Made by a program: the position numbers and the translations under genes
From: Limnanthes douglasii subsp. nivea
Taxonomy: Eukaryota > Streptophyta > Magnoliopsida > Brassicales > Limnanthaceae
Length of the DNA: 64,000 bases
Assembly (NCBI GenBank): GCA_036936605.1
Contig: JAUPFV010000001.1
Span: forward strand, 113,158,771 to 113,222,770
Direction of reading: 5' to 3'
The notes under the pieces: generated by a model
What the model was told of the DNA's origin: nothing
The model's database searches: none
What the model saw: the letters and a program-made list of their open reading frames with translations, nothing else
Part shown: positions 37,380 to 49,309 of the stretch, one piece after another
How the letters are laid out: every line of letters starts with the position of its first letter
How positions within the stretch are numbered: position 1 is the stretch's first letter

Positions 37380-37836
37380 ATAATGATGTAATTTGTTTGG
37401 CCCAAATACATTGGCCCATCAGAATTTTAGACTCAATATCCAAGAGATTCGTCAAATATATACGATGAGAGTAATGTTTGTTAGCTTTACATAAGATCAC
37501 ATCTTCTTTAGATAGAATCATCTTTTCCATTTCCTTAATATTAGAGATTAATCCAACCACCACTTGAAACTCTATATCAAACTCAATATAAAGAGATCTA
37601 GCAAAGATAAACAATAATATAATCTACTCTCATATCTCATATCTAATCTACTCTCATATCTCATATCTGAACTGATTTATTTGTGCATGTACGGATTTAT
37701 CCATTCATTCAATGAGTTGTATTCATTCTATTATTAAGCACGTGTATATTACTTCTTTTTTGGTCTATTTATGTTCCTCTATATTTTCCTCTAAACCCTT
37801 AAACTGTTTTTATCTACCAAACCAAAAATTACCTCA
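37380..37836 (+). repeat. 5' LTR of the gypsy-like element
   Basis: About 457 bp; the start is approximate. It ends ACCTCA directly before the PBS-like sequence. A tandem block with CTACTCTCATATCTCATATCT occurs twice at about 37,625-37,670. Confidence 0.65.
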
Positions 37837-38679
37837 TCAATTAGCACCACCTATGGGAACTCATTGATTTTATAAGAGTTTTTCACTCTAAAACTAAAAG
37901 AAAACATACAAAGTTACGTATTTACCAACAACAGAGATGACATGAATCCAAGAATCTGATGAGAAAACGATCTAACAGATGGTAGATTCGAGTCAAATTT
38001 TGAGTCCGACAAGAGGATCCGAGCATTAGAATCATTGACACAGATTTACAAAAAGAACAGATACACCTAAGTATCTTCATATAAATGTGATCATATTTAA
38101 TTCTATTTTGTGTATGGTTTCCTAGTGTAAAGTAATTTTTACGTCTGATTAAATATTTTTCATTACTTCATTCAAGGAAATTTTATATATATAAAAACAA
38201 CTTAAGTCATAATCTCTTAATTTGAGGGTTTTATATTTTTAATGGCTGCACAAACTAGGATACCAAAATCGTATCATTTTATATCACGCATCCCAATAAA
38301 TGTCAGTATCTGTAGAATTTGTTTATGATGTTTATAAACAATTTTATACTATTAAAAAGGTTATAATACCCACCAGATTTCTTTGTCGGTGCTCTGATAA
38401 AAAGAATGAAAACATTAATTATAGCAAAAATCAGAAAAGAGAATATGCAGCCGTATATATTTACAAAAAAAAAACAATAACAAATTAAAAACGAGATGGT
38501 TAGTGTCCACTAATTAAAAAAAGGAATAGAAATAGTGAATCATCGAATCAAGCCATTGATTGCTCTGACCGCTAACAATGACATAAATAAAACATTATAT
38601 TGTATATAAAAGAATGAAATATAATATCGGTGGTGAAATCAGAACTTACAAATATCGATTCTACATAAAAAGGGTTTAA

Positions 38680-39060
38680 AGCAGAAAAATAAAACAAAAA
38701 TTAGATCCAAAGTAAAAAAAATGGATCTAAAACATGAAGTCGAAAGGGCGAAGAGAAGATAGTGGTATAGAAGAGGAAGATCCATTAGAAAAAAAAGACG
38801 GAGGTCTATAGCAAAATAAAAATTAGATGGGATAGAAAAAAAATAAATGAATAAAAATAAAATATGGATCGAGGCAGAAAAGAAATGTATAAAAAAATTG
38901 GTCGAGACAGAAAAGGAAAGTCTTCAGTAAAAGAAAAAATTGGCCGAAAAAAAAAATAGATATTAAAAAAAAGATCCAATAAAAAGTGGATCTGAAGCAA
39001 AACAAATGATCAAAGTAAAAGAAAAGAGGACGAATAATATAGAAAAATTATACAGATTAA
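38680..39060 (+). repeat. Purine-rich low-complexity tract
   Basis: About 380 bases are strongly enriched in A and G on the plus strand, with recurring pieces such as AAAAAATTGG, GACAGAAAAGG and GGATCTGAAG. The complementary strand gives Phe/Leu-rich pseudo-ORFs, which I do not accept as genes. The flanking interior (37,860-38,680 and 39,060-39,788) has nothing else recognisable. Confidence 0.6.
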
Positions 39061-39797
39061 GTCCACGAGAAGTTGAATCTGGTAATAAAAATAGGCATTT
39101 AAACCACCGAACTACCACAAATTTTCCAACCATATATTATAAAAGACGGTATATAGGCATTTTTTATGCAAAGCTAATAAAAAAGGAAGGATAAGTATTT
39201 AAGAGTCGAACTTAGAGTGTAGCGCGTCCCTAATACAAAGCTAATAAACAAAAGTGAAGAAGGAATAGTTAGTAGTCGAAAATGGAGAGTGTAGCACGAA
39301 ATACAGATCTTAAGCAGTGAGCAAACAAGCTTTAGCTGTCAAAATATACTATTAGATTTACCAGCTTAAATATATTATGCAATAGGTTTAACAACTAAAA
39401 TTAAATATTTATAAGCGAAAAAAATCCCTTAACATATTAAGAGTGAAAATGTTGAGTCAAAATAAATTTCAAATGTATAATTACTTGTGAATTAAAAATC
39501 ACGAAAGAATCTATAAATTCAGAGAGTCTAAAGATTTCTAATGGATAAGAAATAATTTTCTATATCATCTATCAAAACTAGTTCAATCTTCTCAATCGTT
39601 AATGATGTATTTTTTTTTAATGAATAAAAAAATAGTCATATGAGGTAAATAACAATCTAAAAATAGTTTGAAAAAAAATATCCTTTATACTTAATTAATT
39701 CTAATCGTTCTTGTTTTGACTTCATATAATAAAAGGAAAAACCTTCAACTATTCAGTTACTTTCAAAAAATAACTTCGGCTGCAATGTATTTAGAAG

Positions 39798-39975
39798 AGG
39801 TTTGAACAATAAGTCGTCCCTCCACTACTGAATTTAGTGACAGATCCCTGAACTATCCAGTTTGGATAACGTTAGTATGCCGTATCTATTGAATAATATA
39901 AAGTTGTTATGTGACCCCATACTCAATAAAAAGTTATATCATTAATGTTCTCTCAACTTTAGTTTCGATTTTAAC
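39798..39975. repeat. MULE left terminal inverted repeat
   Basis: It matches the reverse complement of the right end, with shared blocks including AACTATCCAGTTTGGATAA, AATATAAAG and TCTCTCAACTTTAG. The right arm contains an extra block absent here. Confidence 0.85.
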
Positions 39976-41144
39976 CTTTGCCCAAAAGATTTGTTGGCTT
40001 CATGGTGACTAATGTGGAATTTTTATCTGACGTGACACTAATAAATGAATTAAACGTATTCTCTTATCAATTAAATTATGTGACTTTATTGAAATCATTA
40101 CAATTACACTACTTCTTCATCTGCCTTCACTCTTATTAAAAAAGAATAAAAAATTGTTTCATTTTTGTTTTGGTTTTCCTAAAGAAGCTGAATTGGAATA
40201 TTATCCTTCATCTTTCATTCCCTCTTTCTTATTTATGTCCAGTAGTTCAATCATTTTCTCGCAAAAAAGAAAAGAATCACACTCAAAATTCTTTTGTGGA
40301 AAACCTCTAGTAATGTGTACTTCGTGAATGGACTCTAATCCAGGGAGGATATTTTACAGGTGCAAAAACTATAGGAGAAATGTTATTTAACCTTAATGTT
40401 TGAATCCAAAGCTTAATTTCTTTCATGAACCCTATTTTTAAAAAAATGCAATTTATACCGAATGAAAATGTTGGTTTTTTAAGTGGGCGAATTCATCGGT
40501 TACCGGTCGATCAAAATAAATAATTATTGTGTTGAAGAAGAATCTACGCAAGATGGAAGCTGAGAATGAGAATTTGAAGCCAAAGTGAATTATTGATCTG
40601 GTTTAGATGTATTTATTTTATTTTTATTTTCATCAACTTGGTTAAGATTTAAATTTCAAAAGAAATGCAATTTTATGTTTATTGTTTTCTCTAACCTGAT
40701 AATAGATTGTGTAACTTGCTGATTATGTAACGTATTTTGAAACTTGATTTTAAATATTGATTATGTAGTATGATTGGCCTTGGTTGCAATTTAGAAATTT
40801 GATTGATCTTGATTATGTAAAATTGTTTGTTATTGATTATGTAATTTACAAGTTATGAATTATTGATGTAATTAATTTTGCAGTTTAGAAAATAATTATT
40901 TTATTCGTTGAAGATAAGTGAACCTGTAAATTTTGATTCAATATGATCTGTAATTAATTTATGACTTAAAATGAAAATTTATGGGTGTAATTTATTCATA
41001 ATATGTAATTAATTATGTAAGATTTTATGGGTGTAATATGACCTATAAAAGTTGATTCATTATGACCTTAAAATAGAAACTTATGACCAATAATTAGTGA
41101 CCTATAAATATGGAATGTAATTGATTAAAAAAAATACTTAGAAA

Positions 41145-41290
41145 TTTAACACATAATCCAATATATTACATAAGGATTTGAAAATATAATCTAATATATT
41201 AGGTTCGTCTTTCAATACCTAATCTAATATATTACATAAGGTTTTGAACACCTAATCCACAATATTTCATAAGGCTTTGATGAACTAATA
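41145..41290. repeat. Degenerate tandem repeat inside the MULE, about 35-50-bp unit x 4
   Basis: Units share TAATC(C/T)A(A)TATATTACATAAGG with TTTGAA at the end. They are non-coding. Confidence 0.55.
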
Positions 41291-41397
41291 ATAAAACATC
41301 ACACTTAGAGTTCATACTTGTAATTGTTATCAAAGCTAGAACAATAATTAGTATACTCTAAAACTAGAAAACAATTACGTAAAAAAATAAGTTTACT

Positions 41398-43845
41398 TTA
41401 GACATTTTTTGAAGTTCTCTCTCGTCTAGGTTCGTCTCTTTCTGTAGCATCCGATGCAGTAATAGATGAAGTTCTGACTCCTTTAGGCCTCTTCCATTTC
41501 TTGTTTTTTTTTTCTTTTGCAACTTGAGAAACCTCTTTGTATTGTGGCATTTGTTTTTTCATCACCAATTTTCCACTAGTTTCTTGTAAATAAATATATA
41601 ACACGACCATTCAAAACAAAATACATCCAGACCAAATAAACATACACCATTCTATGTAACCATACAACAAGACCATTAAATACAAAAAGTGTGTCTACCT
41701 AATATACCAAGAAACAAGTGCCAAATACTGTACTAATTGAATGTATACCAGTAATAATGTAAAACAATAAACAAGTATACAATACCAATAATTTAATATA
41801 TACAACTACCTAACATACCATGTGTGACCGATTGATCAATTCAAAAAAGCATGTAAAAAAAGAAAAAAAATAGTTTTATAATAGAAAGATAAGAATCTTA
41901 CATATTTTCCTATATTTGTTCTAATTCCTAGTGCACCTTGTCCTCCGGTGATTCTTGGATCAATACAATAAATAAGGATTTCCTAAACCAAAAGGACAAA
42001 ATAAATATCATAAAAAGCAAGATAGAAAAAAGTGAAAAAAATATATTAAACAAGGCTTACATGATGCATTGTGTTACCAGCAACACCTCTCATAACCTAT
42101 TGCACCAAAAAATAAACAAAATTAGTTAAACACTCCACTTATAAGTTTCAAGAATAAATACTATGAAGACCATGAAGAAACTTATTGGAAATTCGTCCAT
42201 TCTTCTCGTTGTCTTTCTAACACGAGCACGGGAACGAGCTTTATGTGTTATGTTAACAACAACAGGTCCTTATGAGTTATCTTCATATCCATTTCCTAAG
42301 TTCATCTCAAGCTATAGATATTTAGAATTATATCCCTTTTGTCGATTGATTCGCACAAGAAATTCTCTATTTAGTGAGAAAATTAAAGAGGTGATGGACC
42401 AGTTGATATCTACCTCCCATTGAGGCAGATAGTACTTAGTTGTCCAAATATTAGTGATATTTTTATTATTGTTTATTGGAGCAGCTACTACTTCATCCCA
42501 TGGAGGTGCAATATGCTTTCTATGGAAAACGTTCTTCTGAACAGACAAACTTTATTCTGTCATTATCATTTTTTTTATAACCACATAGTTTCGTTGTTTG
42601 ATCCCGTAATTCTTAGTAGCCTTTTCAGCTTATTTTCTATTAAGAATTCATGCCCAACTTGTACTTTAATAATTTCCAATAACATAACATGGTTGAATTT
42701 GGTAAAATTATACCACATACCACTTAATCATCAAGCTCTACATATGAATTTGCGGGTGTCTTTAGAGCATTTGATGCTAAGTAATGTATCTCAATCTCCT
42801 TCACTTTCTCTTCTACTTGGAAAATTTATTTCTCTTCACACGGTGGAGCTGTATTTTGTTGTTGACATAGTAGATTTGTCGTGTGCTCATTAGCATCATA
42901 GTCAGCCTCAACCACAGCATCGTGCGCATATAAATTTGATTTGTTTTCTCTAAAATTTATCTCATAGATAGTTGATTCAAACTCAACACCCTCCCTCTAA
43001 TGGACATCAAGACCGAACTCATCAATAAAAAGACTAAATATGATGACTCAGTTGGCTCACGTTCCAAACAATCTTCTTCAACAACAATCTCCTTAGAACT
43101 TTTATGACCAACAATATCAGGCTCTTCCTCAACCCTTTTAACAACATCTTCTTCAAAAACTTGTTCTTTAGCACCATCTTCTTTTACCCTTTCAATAAAC
43201 TCTTCTTTTATACCCTGTTATTTAGCACCCTCATCTTCAAACCTTTTAACAACCTCATTTTCAATACCATGTTCTTTAACACCCTCTTCTTCAACCCTTT
43301 TAACACCATTCTCTCCAACAATTGGCACATGCCTCAAACAATCTTCTTCAATAAAAATACAACCATGATCATGTTATTTGTTCTTAATATTTCCTTAACC
43401 TATTTCTTTATCCCCACTTCTTTGATCTATTTTCTCTTTATCGACACTATCGCTACCTGATTCTGAACATGAATATGAAAGTTCAAGAATTTGTGTATCT
43501 ATTGTGGTTCTTTTTTAAAGAGATACAATTTTTAAAGGAAGAAAAGCTTCATTATATAGCTTCATAAACTTGTGCTTGTCAAACATACAACGCATGTCTA
43601 GTATATTTGTATCACTAGAGACGTGTACTAAATTTTTATCATTGAAACATGAATGCAGTTAATAAGAAATGTTCAAGACTTCAACCTTGTCTTTCGGCTC
43701 GCACGTCATGTATATGTGTACATTGAGATAAATAAAAAGATACGGCCTGGGTTGACATTATCACATATTGACTCGTTCCCACCCTTGTACGACACATTCC
43801 CATTTCCATAAAATTTACCACCATGACGTACAATCATGGTGAATT
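41398..43845 (-). pseudogene. MULE transposase remnant: PB1-like N-terminus, MuDR DNA-binding piece, basic C-terminus
   Basis: Near 43,840 the minus strand starts MIVRHGGKFYGNG and later reads VHVSSDTNILDM, which fits the PB1-like N-terminal domain of plant MULE proteins. An acidic repeat follows (about 43,420-43,090; VVKRVEEE units). Near 42,600-42,500, NYGIKQRNYVV and then, in another frame, DRIKFVCSEERFP match the MuDR-type DNA-binding domain, with a stop where Trp is expected. The basic tail is at 41,610-41,398 (KEKKNKKWKRPKG). I find no DDE catalytic core or SWIM finger. This copy cannot transpose on its own. Confidence 0.68.
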
Positions 43846-43936
43846 CTTATTTATTCACACCTACAAATATCACTAATCAGTAACATTTCACAGTATACAA
43901 TAAACAAATACAATATATTGCAAAATCGTAAACGCA

Positions 43937-44155
43937 ATATCTCAAATACAATATCAGTAATCATTAACCATTTTAAGCTTCTAAAAGTAACTAAAATATA
44001 AATGTGATATCTCAAATACGATGCAATATCTCAAACGCGATGCAATATTAGTAATCGGTAACCATTTAAAACTTCTAAAGTAACTGATATACAAATGTAA
44101 TATCTCAAATGTAATGTAATATCTCAAACGTAATACAATATCAATAATCGTTAAA
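43937..44155. repeat. Tandem repeat inside the MULE, about 112-bp unit x 2 plus
   Basis: Recurring blocks (CAATATCTCAAA, AGTAATC, TTAACCATTTTAAGCTTCTAAA and variants) repeat twice with a partial third copy, upstream of the transposase remnant. Confidence 0.65.
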
Positions 44156-44689
44156 CTAAAATAGCAACAATAGTCGCTAAATAAACATTATATACCTTTA
44201 TAATTTTATGAGAAATCTAATTCCATTTTAACCTTCATTTTCTGTTGGTATCCTTCTTGAACCCACCATCAGTTTCATGCTGAATCACGGTTTATGTAAC
44301 ATATTAGGGATTCGGGGTTTAGAACGGGAGAATTTAAGAGGATAGAATTTATCAACAAAAGAATTTTGGGTTTAAAATGAGAGAATTTATAAGGAGATAT
44401 TTGGGAATTTATGTTTTGAATCGGGTATAGATTTATGGATTAAGTTTCATTTTAGGGATTTTAGATGTAAGAAATTGATTAGGTTATGTGAAGATATTAA
44501 ATTCGATAAGTATTAACCAATAAGAATATTTTATATCAAATAAGTTAGATCTAAAACATCATCTACAAATTAATTTATGTACGATGATATGTGCCAAGTA
44601 GATAATAATACCCAATAAGTATTATGACAACTAAGATAATACTTCCGAAGTTATATTCATACAAGAGCACATGCGTCAATATTTATTGT

Positions 44690-44909
44690 TGACTAAATTT
44701 GAACTTTGATCTAAAGTTGAGAGACCATTAGTGATACAAGCTTATGTTTGAGTATGGTGTCACGTGACATCTTTATATTAATCAGTAGATGTTGATGACT
44801 AACTTTATCCAAACTAGATAGGTTATAAACTCCCATCAGACTTTTGAAAGTTGAGAGACTATCTGTTACTAAAGTCGATAGTCGAGTGATGAGTTATTCT
44901 CCAAAGCCT
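44690..44909. repeat. MULE right terminal inverted repeat
   Basis: It is the partner of 39,798-39,975. The outer bases AAAGCCT are directly followed by the target duplication ATCTAGAAG. Confidence 0.85.
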
Positions 44910-45445
44910 ATCTAGAAGACATAAAGTTGCATGTAGCTGGACGACAAAGCTATATATATTCTTTACTTCATCCTTCAGCAAACACTAGGAGGTATACTCA
45001 TTCATATCCAACAAAGAATTGAAGCGTGTCCAACCAACATGAAATACCCTAGCAGTGTACTAACTGTTACTTGTACTCTTTTTATCTTTGACAAAATACA
45101 GTTTTTTATCCTCAATGGAGGTTTCGATCGGCAAAAGTTTTCAATGATACAGGAACATTTAAGTACAAACAAAATTGGAGTCGTCTTTAACAGTTTGACT
45201 AGGTAAATTAAAATACACAACCCTTATGACTTTTAAGAGTGTAACGAAACATGGTTGACATAATTACTTCGGCATGTAGATGCAAACTTTAAGCAAAAAA
45301 GATAACAACTTTAACTATGAAAACAAAACTTCAATCAGTGACAGTCGATAAAATCAAAAGTACAAAATTTAGCGAATGACAAGTTGTGTCCCGACCAATT
45401 CAATGTAATTTTTCTTGTATATTTAAGCAAAGACTAGGGGGCTAC

Positions 45446-45841
45446 TAATAATAGTGTAATTTATTGAGTCAAAATACATTGGCCATCAACAATTCAAGCT
45501 CAATATTCACAAAAATCATTCAAATATTTGAAAATAATATTTCTTAGCTTTAGATAAAATGATATATTCTTTAAATAAAATCATATGTTTTATTTTTTGT
45601 ATTATGGATTAGCCGGACCACCAGTGATAAATTCTATATGAAAAAATCTAACAAACACAAACAATAATATAATATAATATTTTAATATAATATTTAATCT
45701 AGTTTCATATATGAGATTCGATACTGATTTATTCATTCGTGTACTAATTTATTTATTCATTCAAATAATTTTTTTTATATCCTTTTGATTTTTAAATTAT
45801 TTTTAAATTATTTTTAAATCTACCACACCAAAAATCAACTA
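45446..45841 (+). repeat. 3' LTR of the gypsy-like element
   Basis: About 396 bp, preceded by the polypurine tract at 45,432-45,445. It aligns with 37,380-37,836 but has small deletions. From 45,842 to 46,640 the sequence is AT-rich with no gene recognised, including an (AT)n run at 46,337-46,364. Confidence 0.68.
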
Positions 45842-46333
45842 ATCAAAATAATTAAATTTTTATCATAAAATGTAAATTACAATTTGAGTTTATTGTGTTT
45901 TGTCCAAATATAACTGAATTAATAAAGTTCAATTCAATACGGATTCAAATCCAAGGATAATTTGTTTCATCGTTTTGTCATGGCCCAATGATATTAGTTT
46001 AGTTTTTTTTGTCGGTCATCCCAAATTTTGTCAAGGCAAACGATGATGATACACTGAAGTAGACTCTTCAACCATAAACATAAATCGAAGGAAATCAGTG
46101 ACCCGAAGCTAACAACTCTAGAATTTGAAGCAAAAAAGAGGGATACGTAAACAGCTTTAGAAACCGACATGTTTTGTAATAGAAGTATTTGACGAAATGA
46201 TCCCACCCATTTGGAAAAGGTCAAATTTTTTTTATATATAAAAAAGGTCAAAACTTTTATATAATTAAATATTAATTTTTTTTTTATAAAATCATTATTT
46301 TTTAAAAATAATTGTTTTCATCTTAATTTTTTT

Positions 46334-46367
<34 letters not shown>

Positions 46368-46667
46368 AAATTAAAATTTAATTGACATGGGTTTATAATT
46401 GTCATTCGGTCATATTATTTCATGTTTGAGTGTTCGGATTTGAGGATGAAGTGATCTTTATGTTTTTTTTATAATAGTCGGTATTTTTTTATTCCTTTTA
46501 GGTTCCACTATATCGCTCCCACATGCCGCAATGTCTTTCATTCTAGTTAAATAGTGGTTGCAAGTTTTTGTGCGAACTAGAGTTTAGGTTATCTCTACCT
46601 CCTCGTTTTAAAAAATGCGGTACTTACATGCCTAGCTTTACAGTGCGCAGAGTTGCATCAGCTTTCA

Positions 46668-47132
46668 CATATATGTCATGCAGATACTCTCTTAATGCTC
46701 ATCCTGGTTTCTTATAATAGCACTCGGAAGCGTGGAACTTATAGCTCATTTTCCAGCCTGATCCTTTTCGTCGAACCTGTACCACAACAAGGAAAATACC
46801 AGCAAGTAAGCAAAAACTATTTACCGCAGATGCGTCCAACACCGCTTTCATCGATCGATGTTGCTTCAGTCCTTTCAAGGCCTTCACTTTGGAGGCGTGT
46901 TAGCAACTTGTTTTCTAATTTAGCCCAACCTCACAAAAAGTTGTGCTGTAGTAAATATTACAGTTATGTCATGTAGTGCCCCTCATACTTCTCTTTATGG
47001 TTTCTTATTGTAGCACTCCAAATCATGAAGCTTATAGCTCATTCTCGTGCCTGCTACTCTCCATCAAACCTATACTACATGCATGGAATAAATCAGCATG
47101 TAAACACAAAGTACTTACCTCATATGTGCACC
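46668..47132. repeat. Diverged direct repeat, two copies about 292 bp apart
   Basis: Copies at about 46,668-46,838 and 46,960-47,132 share TATGTCATG, GGTTTCTTAT-TAGCACTC, CTTATAGCTCATT and AAA-TA(C/T)TTACC motifs in the same order. The first gives a 107-codon ORF that is not conserved in the second. I cannot assign a family. Confidence 0.6.
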
Positions 47133-47279
47133 TCTTGACCGTCTAACCTGTGGAAAGTCTGGGCATACAGCTCCCACTTGATAGTTTAGAGATGATCCAA
47201 ATGCAAGGTATATGCTCATTCGGATCAATAGATAATGGATTCATAATCAAGTTCCTATCTAATGATTCGAGATCAAAAC

Positions 47280-47575
47280 AATGAAAATGTATGGTATGCA
47301 GCCTATGGAGCTACACATCATGTGACAAACAAACCAGATCTGATCAAATCAAAGATTTGCTTGTGGAGGTAAAGCTTTTGTCCCAGTTGGTAATGGTTAA
47401 AATTTTCAAATTGAACATGTTGATACCTTTGAATTACTTACAAATGCAAACAAACCTGTAAAACTAAATAATATCCTACATATGCCTACTATCTCAAAGA
47501 AGCTTCTATTTGTTTCAAAACTAACTGCTCAAAATCATAAATAATATGAATTTTTACAGATTTTCTTTAAGCACT
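47280..47575 (+). pseudogene. Copia-D protease and pre-integrase start, broken
   Basis: The plus strand reads VWYAAYGATHHVTNKPDL, where active copia proteases have a WYxDSGATHH motif, so the catalytic Asp is lost. In shifted frames SKLTAQ-like text follows to about 47,570. The reading is then cut by the gypsy LTR at about 47,576. Confidence 0.72.
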
Positions 47576-49200
47576 TGCCGATACGGAAGCTACTCCTAAT
47601 AGGGAAGGATAGGGAAGGGCTACACCGCAGTGATAATTCAAAGAATGAGACTATTAGGGTCCTTAGTTGATGAGGAAGCCTTTATAAACTAATAGATCAA
47701 GCAAAGTTCGAGAAAATGAAAGTAATGTAAAGCCGCAAATAAAGTCAAACTTAAGGTCTCTTTATGCGAAACCGAGACGACATATAAGAAATGCATCAGT
47801 ACAACACTTGATATCAAGTGGCCGAGGTCAAACCGAGAGGTATCAATGTTCAAACAAGATAATTGACAGCTCATCGGTCACTATCAGCGCTAGCAACTAT
47901 GCCGAGGTGCAACCAATGGGAATTCACACTGACTTGTGAGGAACAACTGAGCAAGTGCCTCACAGAGCCGAGGACGCTCACGAAGGAACAATTAGCACGA
48001 CAAATCCCATCAATGAACAACACATAGTTACCAATATATGGAGAGTCATATCGTTTATTGCAATTAATGAAGAAGTAATAAAGGAGGTCAACTTCATTTA
48101 AATAGTTGCTGACTGAAAATGGCTAAACGAATGATGACTAGGTTAGTGGCCTAAATTATAGGTTCATTACCATAAATTATGTTCCACGAACGAGATTAAG
48201 GGAACTATGTAATTAGTGAGAAAATAAAACTACCATATAAACATTATAAATAGGTTGATGATTATGTAATAATCCATCATTTCTTCTTTAATTAATAAAA
48301 TTACTACTTGGTAGAACATTAATTATATTTCCCCTTAACAAATTTGGCGTTGTCTGTGGGAACTTCTACAAAAAATACACAACAGTAAGATTCTTTAACC
48401 AGGGTAGTAACACGATTGGGGATCGATAGGGAACTTTCGGAGCGGAGCGAGACGATGGATCACCGGATAATCACAGTAGATCAAGTGGATGGGCAGATTC
48501 AACTGCCTCCTGTCATTGTAGCCAATGCAGATATTATTAAGGCAAACCACGAGCTACCATTGAGCTGGAGATCACACCGCCCACACTGGTAAATGTTATG
48601 GGCCCTATTTTGTAGGAAGCAATGACTGGTAACCTAGCAGTCATACTGACATTCCAGCAGCTGGAGCAGCAACTTTATGACCTGCAGCGAGAATAGCAGA
48701 GGGTAGCATACGACCGAGACGCCAGGGAGTAAGTGATGAAAGCCACTATAGCTGAACTAAATGACGCCTTACACGCATTAACAGTCAAGATGTAAAGAAC
48801 CAGCCGTGGGGGAAATCGTTCGGGGGTTGATGCCAGCCTTGCTAACCGAGGGGATCGGTCTTCCAATGCGAGGATAAAGAAGAATGAGAAGGTGAAAGCA
48901 GTGGAAAAGACGATCCAATGAACAAGAATGAGGACGTGCAGTACAATCAAGTCCGCCCAAGAATGTCCACTTACATCCTTAAGAAGTCTCCGTTCGTAGA
49001 GAATATCTTTGAACCCTAGCTCCCCAGAAAATTCGACCCATTAAGAATGGAAGCGTATGATTGTACAAATGATCCTGAGAGGCACTTAGATCAGTTTCAC
49101 AACATGATGATGTCGTTTAAACCGTACGATGCCATGCTCTGCCGAGCCCTAAACATGACTCTTAAAGGTAATTCCATGGACTAGTTTAGTAGTCATGTAA
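47576..49200 (+). mobile_element. Gypsy-D 5' end: LTR, PBS and gag start, truncated
   Basis: A probable LTR (about 47,576-48,340) ends CCCCTTAACA and is followed by TGGCGTTGTCTGTGGGA (48,345-48,361), a PBS of the TGGCGCCG type common in plant gypsy elements. Gag-like sequence follows. It stops at about 49,200 where copia-D RT resumes, so the element lost its 3' half. The left LTR boundary is a guess, based on a TG at the break in copia-D. Confidence 0.68.
48455..49190 (+). pseudogene. Gypsy-D gag, broken
   Basis: An ATG at 48,455 opens MDHRIITVDQVDGQIQLPP. After frameshifts, 48,980-49,190 reads PFVENIFEP, PRKFDPLRMEAYDCTNDP, ERHLDQFHNMM and AMLCRALNMTLKG, which is the retrotransposon gag core. 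Stops interrupt it. No protease or pol follows. Confidence 0.75.
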
Positions 49201-49309
49201 TCAAAACATCTAAAATTCGATTAGTTGTAAGCATTGATCTGTCCAAAAATTAGTTTATACGCCAGTTGGTCATTAATTATGCTTTTCGTAATGGTTTTTT
49301 TTTACATGA

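Larger units (their letters stand above)
39798..44909 (-). mobile_element. MULE: Mutator-like DNA transposon, 5.1 kb, transposase core missing
   Basis: A 9-bp target duplication flanks it: ATTTAGAAG (39,789-39,797) and ATCTAGAAG (44,910-44,918), one mismatch. The terminal inverted repeats are about 180-220 bp (39,798 to about 39,975 and 44,690-44,909), starting AGGTTTGAACAATAA and AGGCTTTGGAGAATAA. Nine-base duplications and long inverted repeats are diagnostic of Mutator-like elements. Inside are fragments of a minus-strand transposase gene. The 380-bp MITE at 19,975 belongs to the same end family. Confidence 0.9.
37380..45841 (+). mobile_element. Gypsy-like LTR element of unknown coding content, split by a MULE
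   Basis: Related direct repeats at 37,380-37,836 and 45,446-45,841 share ACATTGGCC, ACTCAATAT and the AACAATAATATAATCTA region. After the left copy comes a degraded PBS (TAGCACCACCTATGGGAA, 37,842-37,859), like the TGGCGCCG-type sites of plant gypsy elements. Before the right copy is GACTAGGGGGCTAC, a typical polypurine tract (45,432-45,445). Removing the MULE leaves about 2.5 kb of interior without recognisable gag or pol. No target duplication is evident. Confidence 0.68.

Noticed and set aside
42420..42893. Plus-strand 157-codon ORF
   Set aside because: It lies opposite the MuDR DNA-binding remnant and has no recognisable domain.
43104..43460. Plus-strand 118-codon ORF rich in Phe and Asn
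   Set aside because: It is the opposite strand of the acidic repeat in the MULE transposase remnant; the minus strand carries the meaningful text.
46653..46976. 107-codon plus ORF as a host gene
   Set aside because: The frame is not kept in the second copy of the direct repeat and no domain is recognisable.
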